Assembly (NCBI GenBank): GCA_037783415.1
Contig: JAZGTN010000035.1
Location: 1,798,001-1,862,000, forward strand
Length of the DNA: 64,000 nt
Source: Leptasterias polaris
Taxonomy: Eukaryota > Echinodermata > Asteroidea > Forcipulatida > Asteriidae
Direction: 5' to 3'
Made by a program: the position numbers and the translations under genes. How positions within the stretch are numbered: position 1 is the first letter of the stretch; each line of letters begins with the position of its first letter. The notes under the pieces were generated by a model. The model was given only the letters and a program-made list of their open reading frames with translations. It did no database searches and was not told where the DNA came from. This document shows positions 12,001-25,015 of this stretch, in pieces.

Positions 12001-15000
12001 AGAGAAAGAGAAAAGCACCATGAAAAGTTCAAGAGAAAAGCACCGTGAAAAGCTCAAGAGAAAAGCACCGTGAAAAGCTCAAGAGAAAAGCACTGTGAAA
12101 AGTTCAAGAGAAAGAGAAAGAGAAAAGCACCATGAAAAGCTGAAGAGAAAAGCACCGTGAAAAGTTTAAGAAAAAGAGAAAAGCACCGTGAAAAGTTCAA
12201 GAGAAAAGCACCATGAAAAGTTCAAGAGAAAGAGAAAAGCACCGTGAAAAGTTCAAGAGAAAAGCACCGTGAAAAGTTCAAGAGAAAGAAAAAAGCACTG
12301 TGAAAAGTTTAAGAGAAAAGCACCGTGAAAAGCTCAAGAGAAAAGCACCGTGAAAAGCTCAAGAGAAAAGCACTGTGAAAAGTTCAAGAGAAAGAGAAAG
12401 AGAAAAGCACCATGAAAAGCTGAAGAGAAAAGCACCGTGAAAAGTTTAAGAAAAAGAGAAAAGCACCGTGAAAAGTTCAAGAGAAAAGCACCATGAAAAG
12501 TTCAAGAGAAAGAGAAAAGCACCGTGAAAAGTTTAAGAAAAAGAGAAAAGCACCGTGAAAAGTTCAAGAGAAAAGCTCAAGGGAAAAGCAACGTGAAAAG
12601 CTCAAGAGAAAAGCACCGTGAAAAGTTCAAGAGAAAGAGAAAAGCACCGTGAAAAGTTTAAGAAAAAGAGAAAAGCACCGTGAAAAGTTCAAGAGAAAAG
12701 CACCATGAAAAGTTCAAGAGAAAGAGAAAAGCACTGTGAAAAGTTCAAGAGAAAAGCACCGTGAAAAGTTCAAGAGAAAGAAAAAAGCACTGTGAAAAGT
12801 TTAAGAAAAAGAGAAAAGCACCGTGAAAAGTTCAAGAGAAAGAGAAAGAGAAAGAGAAAAGCAACGTGAAAAGTTTAAGAGAAAGAGAAAAGCACCATGA
12901 AAAGTTCCAAGAGAAAGAGAAAAGCACCAAGAAAAGTTCAAGAGAAAAGCACCGTGAAAAGCTCAAGAGAAAAGCACCGTGAAAAGCTCAAGAGAAAAGC
13001 ACTGTGAAAAGTTCAAGAGAAAGAGAAAGAGAAAAGCACCATGAAAAGCTGAAGAGAAAAGCACCGTGAAAAGTTTAAGAAAAAGAGAAAAGCACCGTGA
13101 AAAGTTCAAGAGAAAAGCACCATGAAAAGTTCAAGAGAAAGAGAAAAGCACCGTGAAAAGTTCAAGAGAAAAGCTCAAGAGAAAGAGAAAGAGAAAGAGA
13201 AAAGCAACGTGAAAAGTTTAAGAGAAAGAGAAAAGCACCATGAAAAGTTCCAAGAGAAAGAGAAAAGCACCATGAAAAGTTCAAGAGAAAAGCACCGTGA
13301 AAAGCTCAAGAGAAAAGCACCGTGAAAAGCTCAAGAGAAAAGCACTGTGAAAAGTTCAAGAGAAAGAGAAAGAGAAAAGCACCATGAAAAGCTGAAGAGA
13401 AAAGCACCGTGAAAAGTTTAAGAAAAAGAGAAAAGCACCGTGAAAAGTTCAAGAGAAAAGCACCATGAAAAGTTCAAGAGAAAGAGAAAAGCACCGTGAA
13501 AAGTTCAAGAGAAAAGCTCAAGAGAAAAGCACTGTGAAAAGCTCAAGAGAAAAGCACCGTGAAAAGCTCAAGAGAAAAGCACCGTGAAAAGCTCAAGAAA
13601 AAAGCACCGTGAAAAGTTCAAGAGAAAAGCTCAAGAGAAAAGCACCGTGAAAAGTTCAAGAGAAAAGCTCAAGGGAAAAGCAACGTGAAAAGCTCAAGAG
13701 AAAAGCACCGTGAAAAGTTCAAGAGAAAAGCACCGTGAAAAGTTCAAGAGAAAGAAAAAAGCACTGTGAAAAGTTTAAGAAAAAGAGAAAAGCACCGTGA
13801 AAAGTTCAAGAGAAAGAGAAAGAGAAAGAGAAAAGCAACGTGAAAAGTTTAAGAGAAAGAGAAAAGCACCATGAAAAGTTCCAAGAGAAAGAGAAAAGCA
13901 CCATGAAAAGTTCAAGAGAAAAGCACCGTGAAAAGCTCAAGAGAAAAGCACCGTGAAAAGCTCAAGAGAAAAGCACCGTGAAAAGTTCAAGAGAAAGAGA
14001 AAGAGAAAAGCACCATGAAAAGCTGAAGAGAAAAGCACCGTGAAAAGTTTAAGAAAAAGAGAAAAGCACCGTGAAAAGTTCAAGAGAAAAGCACCATGAA
14101 AAGTTCAAGAGAAAGAGAAAAGCACCGTGAAAAGTTCAAGAGAAAAGCTCAAGAGAAAAGCACTGTGAAAAGCTCAAGAGAAAAGCACCGTGAAAAGCTC
14201 AAGAGAAAAGCACCGTGAAAAGCTCAAGAAAAAAGCACCGTGAAAAGTTCAAGAGAAAAGCTCAAGAGAAAAGCACCGTGAAAAGTTCAAGAGAAAAGCT
14301 CAAGGGAAAAGCAACGTGAAAAGCTCAAGAGAAAAGCACCGTGAAAAGTTCAAGAGAAAAGCACCGTGAAAAGTTCAAGAGAAAGAAAAAAGCACTGTGA
14401 AAAGTTTAAGAAAAAGAGAAAAGCACCGTGAAAAGTTCAAGAGAAAGAGAAAGAGAAAGAGAAAAGCAACGTGAAAAGTTTAAGAGAAAGAGAAAAGCAC
14501 CATGAAAAGTTCCAAGAGAAAGAGAAAAGCACCATGAAAAGTTCAAGAGAAAAGCACCGTGAAAAGCTCAAGAGAAAAGCACCGTGAAAAGCTCAAGAGA
14601 AAAGCACTGTGAAAAGTTCAAGAGAAAGAGAAAGAGAAAAGCACCATGAAAAGCTGAAGAGAAAAGCACCGTGAAAAGTTTAAGAAAAAGAGAAAAGCAC
14701 CGTGAAAAGTTCAAGAGAAAAGCACCATGAAAAGTTCAAGAGAAAGAGAAAAGCACCGTGAAAAGTTCAAGAGAAAAGCACCGTGAAAAGTTCAAGAGAA
14801 AGAAAAAAGCACTGTGAAAAGTTTAAGAGAAAAGCACCGTGAAAAGCTCAAGAGAAAAGCACCGTGAAAAGCTCAAGAGAAAAGCACTGTGAAAAGTTCA
14901 AGAGAAAGAGAAAGAGAAAAGCACCATGAAAAGCTGAAGAGAAAAGCACCGTGAAAAGTTTAAGAAAAAGAGAAAAGCACCGTGAAAAGTTCAAGAGAAA

Positions 15001-18000
15001 AGCACCATGAAAAGTTCAAGAGAAAGAGAAAAGCACCGTGAAAAGTTTAAGAAAAAGAGAAAAGCACCGTGAAAAGTTCAAGAGAAAAGCTCAAGGGAAA
15101 AGCAACGTGAAAAGCTCAAGAGAAAAGCACCGTGAAAAGTTCAAGAGAAAGAGAAAAGCACCGTGAAAAGTTTAAGAAAAAGAGAAAAGCACCGTGAAAA
15201 GTTCAAGAGAAAAGCACCATGAAAAGTTCAAGAGAAAGAGAAAAGCACTGTGAAAAGTTCAAGAGAAAAGCACCGTGAAAAGTTCAAGAGAAAGAAAAAA
15301 GCACTGTGAAAAGTTTAAGAAAAAGAGAAAAGCACCGTGAAAAGTTCAAGAGAAAGAGAAAGAGAAAGAGAAAAGCAACGTGAAAAGTTTAAGAGAAAGA
15401 GAAAAGCACCATGAAAAGTTCCAAGAGAAAGAGAAAAGCACCAAGAAAAGTTCAAGAGAAAAGCACCGTGAAAAGCTCAAGAGAAAAGCACCGTGAAAAG
15501 CTCAAGAGAAAAGCACTGTGAAAAGTTCAAGAGAAAGAGAAAGAGAAAAGCACCATGAAAAGCTGAAGAGAAAAGCACCGTGAAAAGTTTAAGAAAAAGA
15601 GAAAAGCACCGTGAAAAGTTCAAGAGAAAAGCACCATGAAAAGTTCAAGAGAAAGAGAAAAGCACCGTGAAAAGTTCAAGAGAAAAGCTCAAGAGAAAAG
15701 CACTGTGAAAAGCTCAAGAGAAAAGCACCGTGAAAAGCTCAAGAGAAAAGCACCGTGAAAAGCTCAAGAAAAAAGCACCGTGAAAAGTTCAAGAGAAAAG
15801 CTCAAGAGAAAAGCACCGTGAAAAGTTCAAGAGAAAAGCTCAAGGGAAAAGCAACGTGAAAAGCTCAAGAGAAAAGCACCGTGAAAAGTTCAAGAGAAAA
15901 GCACCGTGAAAAGTTCAAGAGAAAGAAAAATGCACTGTGAAAAGTTTAAGAAAAAGAGAAAAGCACCGTGAAAAGTTCAAGAGAAAGAGAAAGAGAAAGA
16001 GAAAAGCAACGTGAAAAGTTTAAGAGAAAGAGAAAAGCACCATGAAAAGTTCCAAGAGAAAGAAAAAAGCACCATGAAAAGTTCAAGAGAAAAGCACCGT
16101 GAAAAGCTCAAGAGAAAAGCACCGTGAAAAGCTCAAGAGAAAAGCACTGTGAAAAGTTCAAGAGAAAGAGAAAGAGAAAAGCACCATGAAAAGCTGAAGA
16201 GAAAAGCACCGTGAAAAGTTTAAGAAAAAGAGAAAAGCACCGTGAAAAGTTCAAGAGAAAAGCACCATGAAAAGTTCAAGAGAAAGAGAAAAGCACCGTG
16301 AAAAGTTCAAGAGAAAGAGAAAGAGAAAGAGAAAAGCAACGTGAAAAGTTTAAGAGAAAGAGAAAAGCACCATGAAAAGTTCCAAGAGAAAGAGAAAAGC
16401 ACCAAGAAAAGTTCAAGAGAAAAGCACCGTGAAAAGCTCAAGAGAAAAGCACCGTGAAAAGCTCAAGAGAAAAGCACTGTGAAAAGTTCAAGAGAAAGAG
16501 AAAGAGAAAAGCACCATGAAAAGCTGAAGAGAAAAGCACCGTGAAAAGTTTAAGAAAAAGAGAAAAGCACCGTGAAAAGTTCAAGAGAAAAGCACCATGA
16601 AAAGTTCAAGAGAAAGAGAAAAGCACCGTGAAAAGTTCAAGAGAAAAGCTCAAGAGAAAAGCACTGTGAAAAGCTCAAGAGAAAAGCACCGTGAAAAGCT
16701 CAAGAGAAAAGCACCGTGAAAAGCTCAAGAAAAAAGCACCGTGAAAAGTTCAAGAGAAAAGCTCAAGAGAAAAGCACCGTGAAAAGTTCAAGAGAAAAGC
16801 TCAAGGGAAAAGCAACGTGAAAAGCTCAAGAGAAAAGCACCGTGAAAAGTTCAAGAGAAAAGCACCGTGAAAAGTTCAAGAGAAAGAAAAATGCACTGTG
16901 AAAAGTTTAAGAAAAAGTGAAAAGCACCGTGAAAAGTTCAAGAGAAAGAGAAAGAGAAAGAGAAAAGCAACGTGAAAAGTTTAAGAGAAAGAGAAAAGCA
17001 CCATGAAAAGTTCCAAGAGAAAGAAAAAAGCACCATGAAAAGTTCAAGAGAAAAGCACCGTGAAAAGCTCAAGAGAAAAGCACTGTGAAAAGCTCAAGAG
17101 AAAAGCACTGTGAAAAGTTCAAGAGAAAGAGAAAGAGAAAAGCACCATGAAAAGCTGAAGAGAAAAGCACCGTGAAAAGTTCAAGAGAAAAGCACCATGA
17201 AAAGTTCAAGAGAAAGAGAAAAGCACAGTGAAAAGTTCAAGAGAAAAGCTCAAGAGAAAAGCACTGTGAAAAGCTCAAGAGAAAAGCACCGTGAAAAGCT
17301 CAAGAGAAAAGCACCGTGAAAAGCTCAAGAAAAAAGCACCGTGAAAAGTTCAAGAGAAAAGCTCAAGAGAAAAGCACCGTGAAAAGTTCAAGAGAAAAGC
17401 TCAAGGGAAAAGCAACGTGAAAAGCTCAAGAGAAAAGCACCGTGAAAAGTTCAAGAGAAAAGCACCGTGAAAAGTTCAAGAGAAAGAAAAAAGCACTGTG
17501 AAAAGTTTAAGAAAAAGAGAAAAGCACCGTGAAAAGTTCAAGAGAAAGAGAAAGAGAAAGAGAAAAGCAACGTGAAAAGTTTAAGAGAAAGAGAAAAGCA
17601 CCATGAAAAGTTCCAAGAGAAAGAGAAAAGCACCATGAAAAGTTCAAGAGAAAAGCACCGTGAAAAGCTCAAGAGAAAAGCACCGTGAAAAGCTCAAGAG
17701 AAAAGCACTGTGAAAAGTTCAAGAGAAAGAGAAAGAGAAAAGCACCATGAAAAGCTGAAGAGAAAAGCACCGTGAAAAGTTTAAGAAAAAGAGAAAAGCA
17801 CCGTGAAAAGTTCAAGAGAAAAGCACCATGAAAAGTTCAAGAGAAAGAGAAAAGCACCGTGAAAAGTTCAAGAGAAAAGCACTGTGAAAAGCTCAAGAGA
17901 AAAGCACCGTGAAAAGCTCAAGAGAAAAGCACCGTGAAAAGCTCAAGAAAAAAGCACCGTCAAAAGTTGAAGAGAAAAGCTCAAGAGAAAAGCACCGTGA

Positions 18001-21000
18001 AAAGTTCAAGAGAAAAGCTCAAGGGAAAAGCAACGTGAAAGCTCAAGAGAAAAGCACCGTGAAAAGTTCAAGAGAAAAGCACCGTGAAAAGTTCAAGAGA
18101 AAGAAAAAAGCACTGTGAAAAGTTTAAGAAAAAGAGAAAAGCACCGTGAAAAGTTCAAGAGAAAAGCTCAAGAGAAAAGCACTGTGAAAAGCTCAAGAGA
18201 AAAGCACCGTGAAATGCTCAAGAGAAAAGCACCGTGAAAAGCTCAAGAAAAAAGCACCGTGAAAAGTTCAAGAGAAAAGCTCAAGAGAAAAGCACCGTGA
18301 AAAGTTCAAGAGAAAAGCTCAAGGGAAAAGCAACGTGAAAAGCTCAAGAGAAAAGCACCGTGAAAAGTTCAAGAGAAAAGCACCGTGAAAAGTTCAAGAG
18401 AAAGAAAAAAGCACTGTGAAAAGTTTAAGAAAAAGAGAAAAGCACCGTGAAAAGTTCAAGAGAAAGAGAAAGAGAAAGAGAAAAGCAACGTGAAAAGTTT
18501 AAGAGAAAGAGAAAAGCACCATGAAAAGTTCCAAGAGAAAGAGAAAAGCACCATGAAAAGTTCAAGAGAAAAGCACCGTGAAAAGCTCAAGAGAAAAGCA
18601 CCGTGAAAAGCTCAAGAGAAAAGCACTGTGAAAAGTTCAAGAGAAAGAGAAAGAGAAAAGCACCATGAAAAGCTGAAGAGAAAAGCACCGTGAAAAGTTT
18701 AAGAAAAAGAGAAAAGCACCGTGAAAAGTTCAAGAGAAAAGCACCATGAAAAGTTCAAGAGAAAGAGAAAAGCACCGTGAAAAGTTCAAGAGAAAAGCTC
18801 AAGAGAAAAGCACTGTGAAAAGCTCAAGAGAAAAGCACCGTGAAAAGCTCAAGAGAAAAGCACCGTGAAAAGCTCAAAAAAAAAGCACCGTGAAAAGTTC
18901 AAGAGAAAAGCTCAAGAGAAAAGCACCGTGAAAAGTTCAAGAGAAAAGCTCAAGGGAAAAGCAACGTGAAAAGCTCAAGAGAAAAGCACCGTGAAAAGTT
19001 CAAGAGAAAAGCACCGTGAAAAGTTCAAGAGAAAGAAAAAAGCACTGTGAAAAGTTTAAGAAAAAGAGAAAAGCACCGTGAAAAGTTCAAGAGAAAGAGA
19101 AAGAGAAAGAGAAAAGCAACGTGAAAAGTTTAAGAGAAAGAGAAAAGCACCATGAAAAGTTCCAAGAGAAAGAGAAAAGCACCATGAAAAGTTCAAGAGA
19201 AAAGCACCGTGAAAAGCTCAAGAGAAAAGCACCGTGAAAAGCTCAAGAGAAAAGCACCGTGAAAAGTTCAAGAGAAAGAGAAAGAGAAAAGCACCATGAA
19301 AAGCTGAAGAGAAAAGCACCGTGAAAAGTTTAAGAAAAAGAGAAAAGCACCGTGAAAAGTTCAAGAGAAAAGCACCATGAAAAGTTCAAGAGAAAGAGAA
19401 AAGCACCGTGAAAAGTTCAAGAGAAAAGCTCAAGAGAAAAGCACTGTGAAAAGCTCAAGAGAAAAGCACCGTGAAAAGCTCAAGAGAAAAGCACCGTGAA
19501 AAGCTCAAGAAAAAAGCACCGTGAAAAGTTCAAGAGAAAAGCTCAAGAGAAAAGCACCGTGAAAAGTTCAAGAGAAAAGCTCAAGGGAAAAGCAACGTGA
19601 AAAGCTCAAGAGAAAAGCACCGTGAAAAGTTCAAGAGAAAAGCACCATGAAAAGTTCAAGAGAAAGAGAAAAGCACCGTGAAAAGTTCAAGAGAAAAGCT
19701 CAAGAGAAAAGCACTGTGAAAAGCTCAAGAGAAAAGCACCGTGAAAAGCTCAAGAGAAAAGCACCGTGAAAAGCTCAAGAAAAAAGCACCGTGAAAAGTT
19801 CAAGAGAAAAGCTCAAGAGAAAAGCACCGTGAAAAGTTCAAGAGAAAAGCTCAAGGGAAAAGCAACGTGAAAAGCTCAAGAGAAAAGCACCGTGAAAAGT
19901 TCAAGAGAAAAGCACCGTGAAAAGTTCAAGAGAAAGAAAAAAGCACTGTGAAAAGTTTAAGAAAAAGAGAAAAGCACCGTGAAAAGTTCAAGAGAAAGAG
20001 AAAGAGAAAGAGAAAAGCAACGTGAAAAGTTTAAGAGAAAGAGAAAAGCACCATGAAAAGTTCCAAGAGAAAGAGAAAAGCACCATGAAAAGTTCAAGAG
20101 AAAAGCACCGTGAAAAGCTCAAGAGAAAAGCACCGTGAAAAGCTCAAGAGAAAAGCACTGTGAAAAGTTCAAGAGAAAGAGAAAGAGAAAAGCACCATGA
20201 AAAGCTGAAGAGAAAAGCACCGTGAAAAGTTTAAGAAAAAGAGAAAAGCACCGTGAAAAGTTCAAGAGAAAAGCACCATGAAAAGTTCAAGAGAAAGAGA
20301 AAAGCACCGTGAAAAGTTCAAGAGAAAAGCTCAAGAGAAAAGCACTGTGAAAAGCTCAAGAGAAAAGCACCGTGAAAAGCTCAAGAGAAAAGCACCGTGA
20401 AAAGCTCAAGAAAAAAGCACCGTGAAAAGTTCAAGAGAAAAGCTCAAGAGAAAAGCACCGTGAAAAGTTCAAGAGAAAAGCTCAAGGGAAAAGCAACGTG
20501 AAAAGCTCAAGAGAAAAGCACCGTGAAAAGTTCAAGAGAAAAGCACCGTGAAAAGTTCAAGAGAAAGAAAAAAGCACTGTGAAAAGTTTAAGAAAAAGAG
20601 AAAAGCACCGTGAAAAGTTCAAGAGAAAGAGAAAGAGAAAGAGAAAAGCAACGTGAAAAGTTTAAGAGAAAGAGAAAAGCACCATGAAAAGTTCCAAGAG
20701 AAAGAGAAAAGCACCATGAAAAGTTCAAGAGAAAAGCACCGTGAAAAGCTCAAGAGAAAAGCACCGTGAAAAGCTCAAGAGAAAAGCACCGTGAAAAGTT
20801 CAAGAGAAAGAGAAAGAGAAAAGCACCATGAAAAGCTGAAGAGAAAAGCACCGTGAAAAGTTTAAGAAAAAGAGAAAAGCACCGTGAAAAGTTCAAGAGA
20901 AAAGCACCATGAAAAGTTCAAGAGAAAGAGAAAAGCACCGTGAAAAGTTCAAGAGAAAAGCTCAAGAGAAAAGCACTGTGAAAAGCTCAAGAGAAAAGCA

Positions 21001-22875
21001 CCGTGAAAAGCTCAAGAGAAAAGCACCGTGAAAAGCTCAAGAAAAAAGCACCGTGAAAAGTTCAAGAGAAAAGCTCAAGAGAAAAGCACCGTGAAAAGTT
21101 CAAGAGAAAAGCTCAAGGGAAAAGCAACGTGAAAAGCTCAAGAGAAAAGCACCGTGAAAAGTTCAAGAGAAAAGCACCGTGAAAAGTTCAAGAGAAAGAA
21201 AAAAGCACTGTGAAAAGTTTAAGAAAAAGAGAAAAGCACCGTGAAAAGTTCAAGAGAAAGAGAAAGAGAAAGAGAAAAGCAACGTGAAAAGTTTAAGAGA
21301 AAGAGAAAAGCACCATGAAAAGTTCCAAGAGAAAGAGAAAAGCACCATGAAAAGTTCAAGAGAAAAGCACCGTGAAAAGCTCAAGAGAAAAGCACCGTGA
21401 AAAGCTCAAGAGAAAAGCACTGTGAAAAGTTCAAGAGAAAGAGAAAGAGAAAAGCACCATGAAAAGCTGAAGAGAAAAGCACCGTGAAAAGTTTAAGAAA
21501 AAGAGAAAAGCACCGTGAAAAGTTCAAGAGAAAAGCACCATGAAAAGTTCAAGAGAAAGAGAAAAGCACCGTGAAAAGTTCAAGAGAAAAGCTCAAGAGA
21601 AAAGCACTGTGAAAAGCTCAAGAGAAAAGCACCGTGAAAAGCTCAAGAGAAAAGCACCGTGAAAAGCTCAAGAAAAAAGCACCGTGAAAAGTTCAAGAGA
21701 AAAGCTCAAGAGAAAAGCACCGTGAAAAGTTCAAGAGAAAAGCTCAAGGGAAAAGCAACGTGAAAAGCTCAAGAGAAAAGCACCGTGAAAAGTTCAAGAG
21801 AAAAGCACCGTGAAAAGTTCAAGAGAAAGAAAAAAGCACTGTGAAAAGTTTAAGAAAAAGAGAAAAGCACCGTGAAAAGTTCAAGAGAAAGAGAAAGAGA
21901 AAGAGAAAAGCAACGTGAAAAGTTTAAGAGAAAGAGAAAAGCACCATGAAAAGTTCCAAGAGAAAGAGAAAAGCACCATGAAAAGTTCAAGAGAAAAGCA
22001 CCGTGAAAAGCTCAAGAGAAAAGCACCGTGAAAAGCTCAAGAGAAAAGCACCGTGAAAAGTTCAAGAGAAAGAGAAAGAGAAAAGCACCATGAAAAGCTG
22101 AAGAGAAAAGCACCGTGAAAAGTTTAAGAAAAAGAGAAAAGCACCGTGAAAAGTTCAAGAGAAAAGCACCATGAAAAGTTCAAGAGAAAGAGAAAAGCAC
22201 CGTGAAAAGTTCAAGAGAAAAGCTCAAGAGAAAAGCACTGTGAAAAGCTCAAGAGAAAAGCACCGTGAAAAGCTCAAGAGAAAAGCACCGTGAAAAGCTC
22301 AAGAAAAAAGCACCGTGAAAAGTTCAAGAGAAAAGCTCAAGAGAAAAGCACCGTGAAAAGTTCAAGAGAAAAGCTCAAGGGAAAAGCAACGTGAAAAGCT
22401 CAAGAGAAAAGCACCGTGAAAAGTTCAAGAGAAAAGCACCGTGAAAAGTTCAAGAGAAAGAAAAAAGCACTGTGAAAAGTTTAAGAAAAAGAGAAAAGCA
22501 CCGTGAAAAGTTCAAGAGAAAGAGAAAGAGAAAGAGAAAAGCAACGTGAAAAGTTTAAGAGAAAGAGAAAAGCACCATGAAAAGTTCCAAGAGAAAGAGA
22601 AAAGCACCATGAAAAGTTCAAGAGAAAAGCACCGTGAAAAGCTCAAGAGAAAAGCACCGTGAAAAGCTCAAGAGAAAAGCACTGTGAAAAGTTCAAGAGA
22701 AAGAGAAAGAGAAAAGCACCATGAAAAGCTGAAGAGAAAAGCACCGTGAAAAGTTCAAGAGAAAGAGAAAGAGAAAGAGAAAAGCAACGTGAAAAGTTTA
22801 AGAGAAAGAGAAAAGCACCATGAAAAGTTCCAAGAGAAAGAGAAAAGCACCATGAAAAGTTCAAGAGAAAAGCAG
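1..22875. repeat. 22.9-kb purine-rich satellite array (25-bp unit, ~630-bp higher-order repeat)
   Basis: The whole stretch is built from a unit of about 25 bp that reads GAAAAGCACCGTGAAAAG followed by TTCAAGA or CTCAAGA. Units are separated by variable numbers of GAAAGA hexamers, and variants carry CACTGTG, CACCATG or CAACGTG. The marker CAAGGGAAAAGCAACGTG recurs mostly every 625-635 bp (about 4,200, 4,830, 5,461, 6,360, 6,990 and 8,360 to 11,790), which defines a higher-order repeat; shorter spacings near 270, 305 and 440 bp show deleted repeats. The + strand is strongly purine-biased. The unit is not a multiple of three and carries TGA in each GTGAAAAG, so reading frames die quickly and it is not a gene. 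The array starts before the window and ends sharply at the GCAGTTATTG junction. It is satellite or megasatellite DNA; chromosomal location is unknown. Confidence 0.96.
601..1540. repeat. Array block present three times (also ~12,209-13,178 and ~14,723-15,660)
   Basis: A block with private markers, TTTAAGAGAAAAGCACC (near 698) and CACCAAGAAAAG (near 1,319), recurs at offsets of 11,608 and 14,122 bp. The middle copy breaks near 13,180, where GCTCAAGAGAAAGAGAAAG replaces the expected continuation. Sharing of rare variants at fixed offsets shows block duplication inside the satellite. Confidence 0.8.
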
Positions 22876-24110
22876 TTATTGTAAAAATTTCCTGTTTTTG
22901 TAAAATTGTTTATATAAAATGCGTTTACAAATTCGTAATGTTGACCTCATTTGATGAAAATTATAGAGATTTGCGCAAACCGCAATGTCCAATCTTACTG
23001 GTTTTGGCCTATAGAGTATCAATATTTTTAGTTACACATACCTTGCATGACTTTGTTTAAGTGATATTTACAGATTTCAGCGAGGTGAAATAACCACAAA
23101 TTTTGTTAATTTCCTCAAAACAGTTAATTTTAGGCAACTTTATGTCAAAGATTTTACATACCTAATTGATTGTGTTAATTCTGGTAGCATGTTAAAAATA
23201 AGTATAAAATCACACTGCAATTTAAGTTTAAGACACTGATTTTTGTAGCATTAATTCAGTTGAATTTCAAGTGCAATGAATAAATTCTTACCTATAGTAA
23301 AATCTACCTCAATCAATCAACCTTGCCCAGATCATTTTATTTATGTGAATGTGTAAGTGAAATGTAAGTTTTACAAACTCAAATTATTTACGTTTATTTA
23401 CAGTGCAAAATCAAGTTAAACACAAAAATATAATTGCGTTGAACTAAATTAATCCCATTTCAATGTAATGGACAAACCCATACTGAGTAAAATTAATTTG
23501 AAGTAATCAATTCAGAAGAACTCTCAGTTTTTAGTTTACTTTACCTCCAATGAAAAGTAGCACCCACTTCGAATTTTAAGTTAATTCAACTTGCCGTATA
23601 GTTGAGTAATAATAATTGCATCAAAATTAGTAAATTGGACTTTGAAATTTTAAGTTTGAAAAACTTGCGGAATAAAAGTACCGCCAACTTATATTCTTTC
23701 CCCGTTAAATTTACTCAATTATATCGAGGCAACAAACTTGCCTTAATAAAATTAAGCTGATTGAACAAAACACTTTTTGAGCTTAATTTACTTCCAATTA
23801 AAAGTAGTGCCTACTTCGAGCCTTAAGTTAATTCAACTTGCCGTATATTCGAGTAATAGTAATTGCAACGAAATATGTCATCCCAACTTATTTCAAATCA
23901 GTAAAGTTAACTTGACAAAGAGAGGAACACATACTGTATAAGTAAATTGGACTTTGAGATTTTAAGTTCAAAGAACTTGGGATTAAAAGTACCGCCAACT
24001 TGTATTCCTTCCCCATTCAATTTACTCAATTATATCGAGGCAACAAACTTGCCTTAATAAAATTAAGTTAATTGAACAAAACATTTTTTTGAGTGTAGGC
24101 TATAAGGGGG
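22876..24110. repeat. AT-rich intergenic DNA with a two-copy interspersed repeat
   Basis: No coding sequence is recognisable. Two diverged direct copies of a roughly 250-300 bp sequence lie at about 23,540-23,782 and 23,790-24,096. Both contain TTAATTCAACTTGCCGTATA, AAAGTACCGCCAACTT and AATTATATCGAGGCAACAA. The second copy has about 60 extra bases in the middle. The family is not recognised; it looks like a dimeric non-coding mobile element. Confidence 0.6.
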
Positions 24111-24284
24111 ATACCGGTAGGCTATGTAAGGTGCCACACGACACATGTTTAAATATAAATTCTTTTCTGGCCCGCTGTTAATGTAGAGTGGAACCCTCTA
24201 GTATCAAGGGGAGGGAAGCAGGACTATCCTCTATCTACTAAAGGATGAGCAACCACCAAATAAAGTACAAATTAATCCGAACAA

Positions 24285-25015
24285 ATTAATAAGAACAATA
24301 ATAATATTAACACAGTATTTATATAGCGCCGAAATTCATAAAAAACAAGCTCTTAGGCGCTTAACAAAAATTAGTAAGAAAACAAATTACACAATAAAAA
24401 GTACCTTATATATAGAATGGTTTATTGACAAACTTGTTATAAGCAGCCACATGCTAAATTGTAACAATTTAAAATAAGAATTAAAAGCTTTAAAAATACA
24501 GAAAATTAGTTTTTAGTTTAAAATAAAAAAATGCCATGCAACTGGTGAAGACAGATTTTGTATTAAAACACAACAGTAGCAACCCACATGATACTCAAGT
24601 ACAGCACAATCAACAATTAAATACAATATAAAACAAATAGAGCACTCTAATCAGTGAATGTCATTGTAATTATAATATCATTAATAAAAATTACACTAAT
24701 AATTATAATAATACAGTTTTTATATAGCGCCAAAATTCATTAAAAAACTCAAAGGGACTTAACACAAATTATTAAGAAAACATAATGACACATGATAGTT
24801 ACACATTAGAAAGTATCATAATAAACACACAACAGTAGCAATTTACAGGATACTCAAGTACAGCACAATCAACAATTTAATACAATAACATAGAGCACCC
24901 TCTAATCAGTGAATGTCATAAGAAGAATAACATTAATAATGATAATAAATATAAGGTCTAAGGCACTTAACACAAATTAAGAAAACCGTTACACAATAAA
25001 ATAGTTACACATTAA
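24285..25015. repeat. Three diverged copies of a short TATATAGCGCC-type interspersed repeat
   Basis: Related sequences start near 24,292, 24,700 and 24,938. The first two share TTATATAGCGCC and AAATTCAT, and all three have CTTAACA followed by AATT-AGAAAAC and ACACAATAAAA-like ends. The intervening sequence is also partly repeated: AGCACAATCAACAATT occurs near 24,603 and 24,865, and CTCTAATCAGTGAATGTCAT near 24,645 and 24,900. This looks like serial duplication of a non-autonomous element. No protein is encoded. The stretch 25,016-25,384 that follows shows nothing I can identify. Confidence 0.5.

Noticed and set aside
3787..18118. Open frames of 67-102 codons in the satellite (Lys/Arg/Glu-rich repeats), two of them identical at 3,787 and 17,909
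   Set aside because: The unit is 25 bp, so frames shift at every copy and TGA in GTGAAAAG ends them. The identical pair reflects the 14,122-bp block duplication, not a gene family.
1..22875. CRISPR-like regular repeats
   Set aside because: There are no unique spacers, the repeats abut, and the organism is a eukaryote. It is a satellite array.
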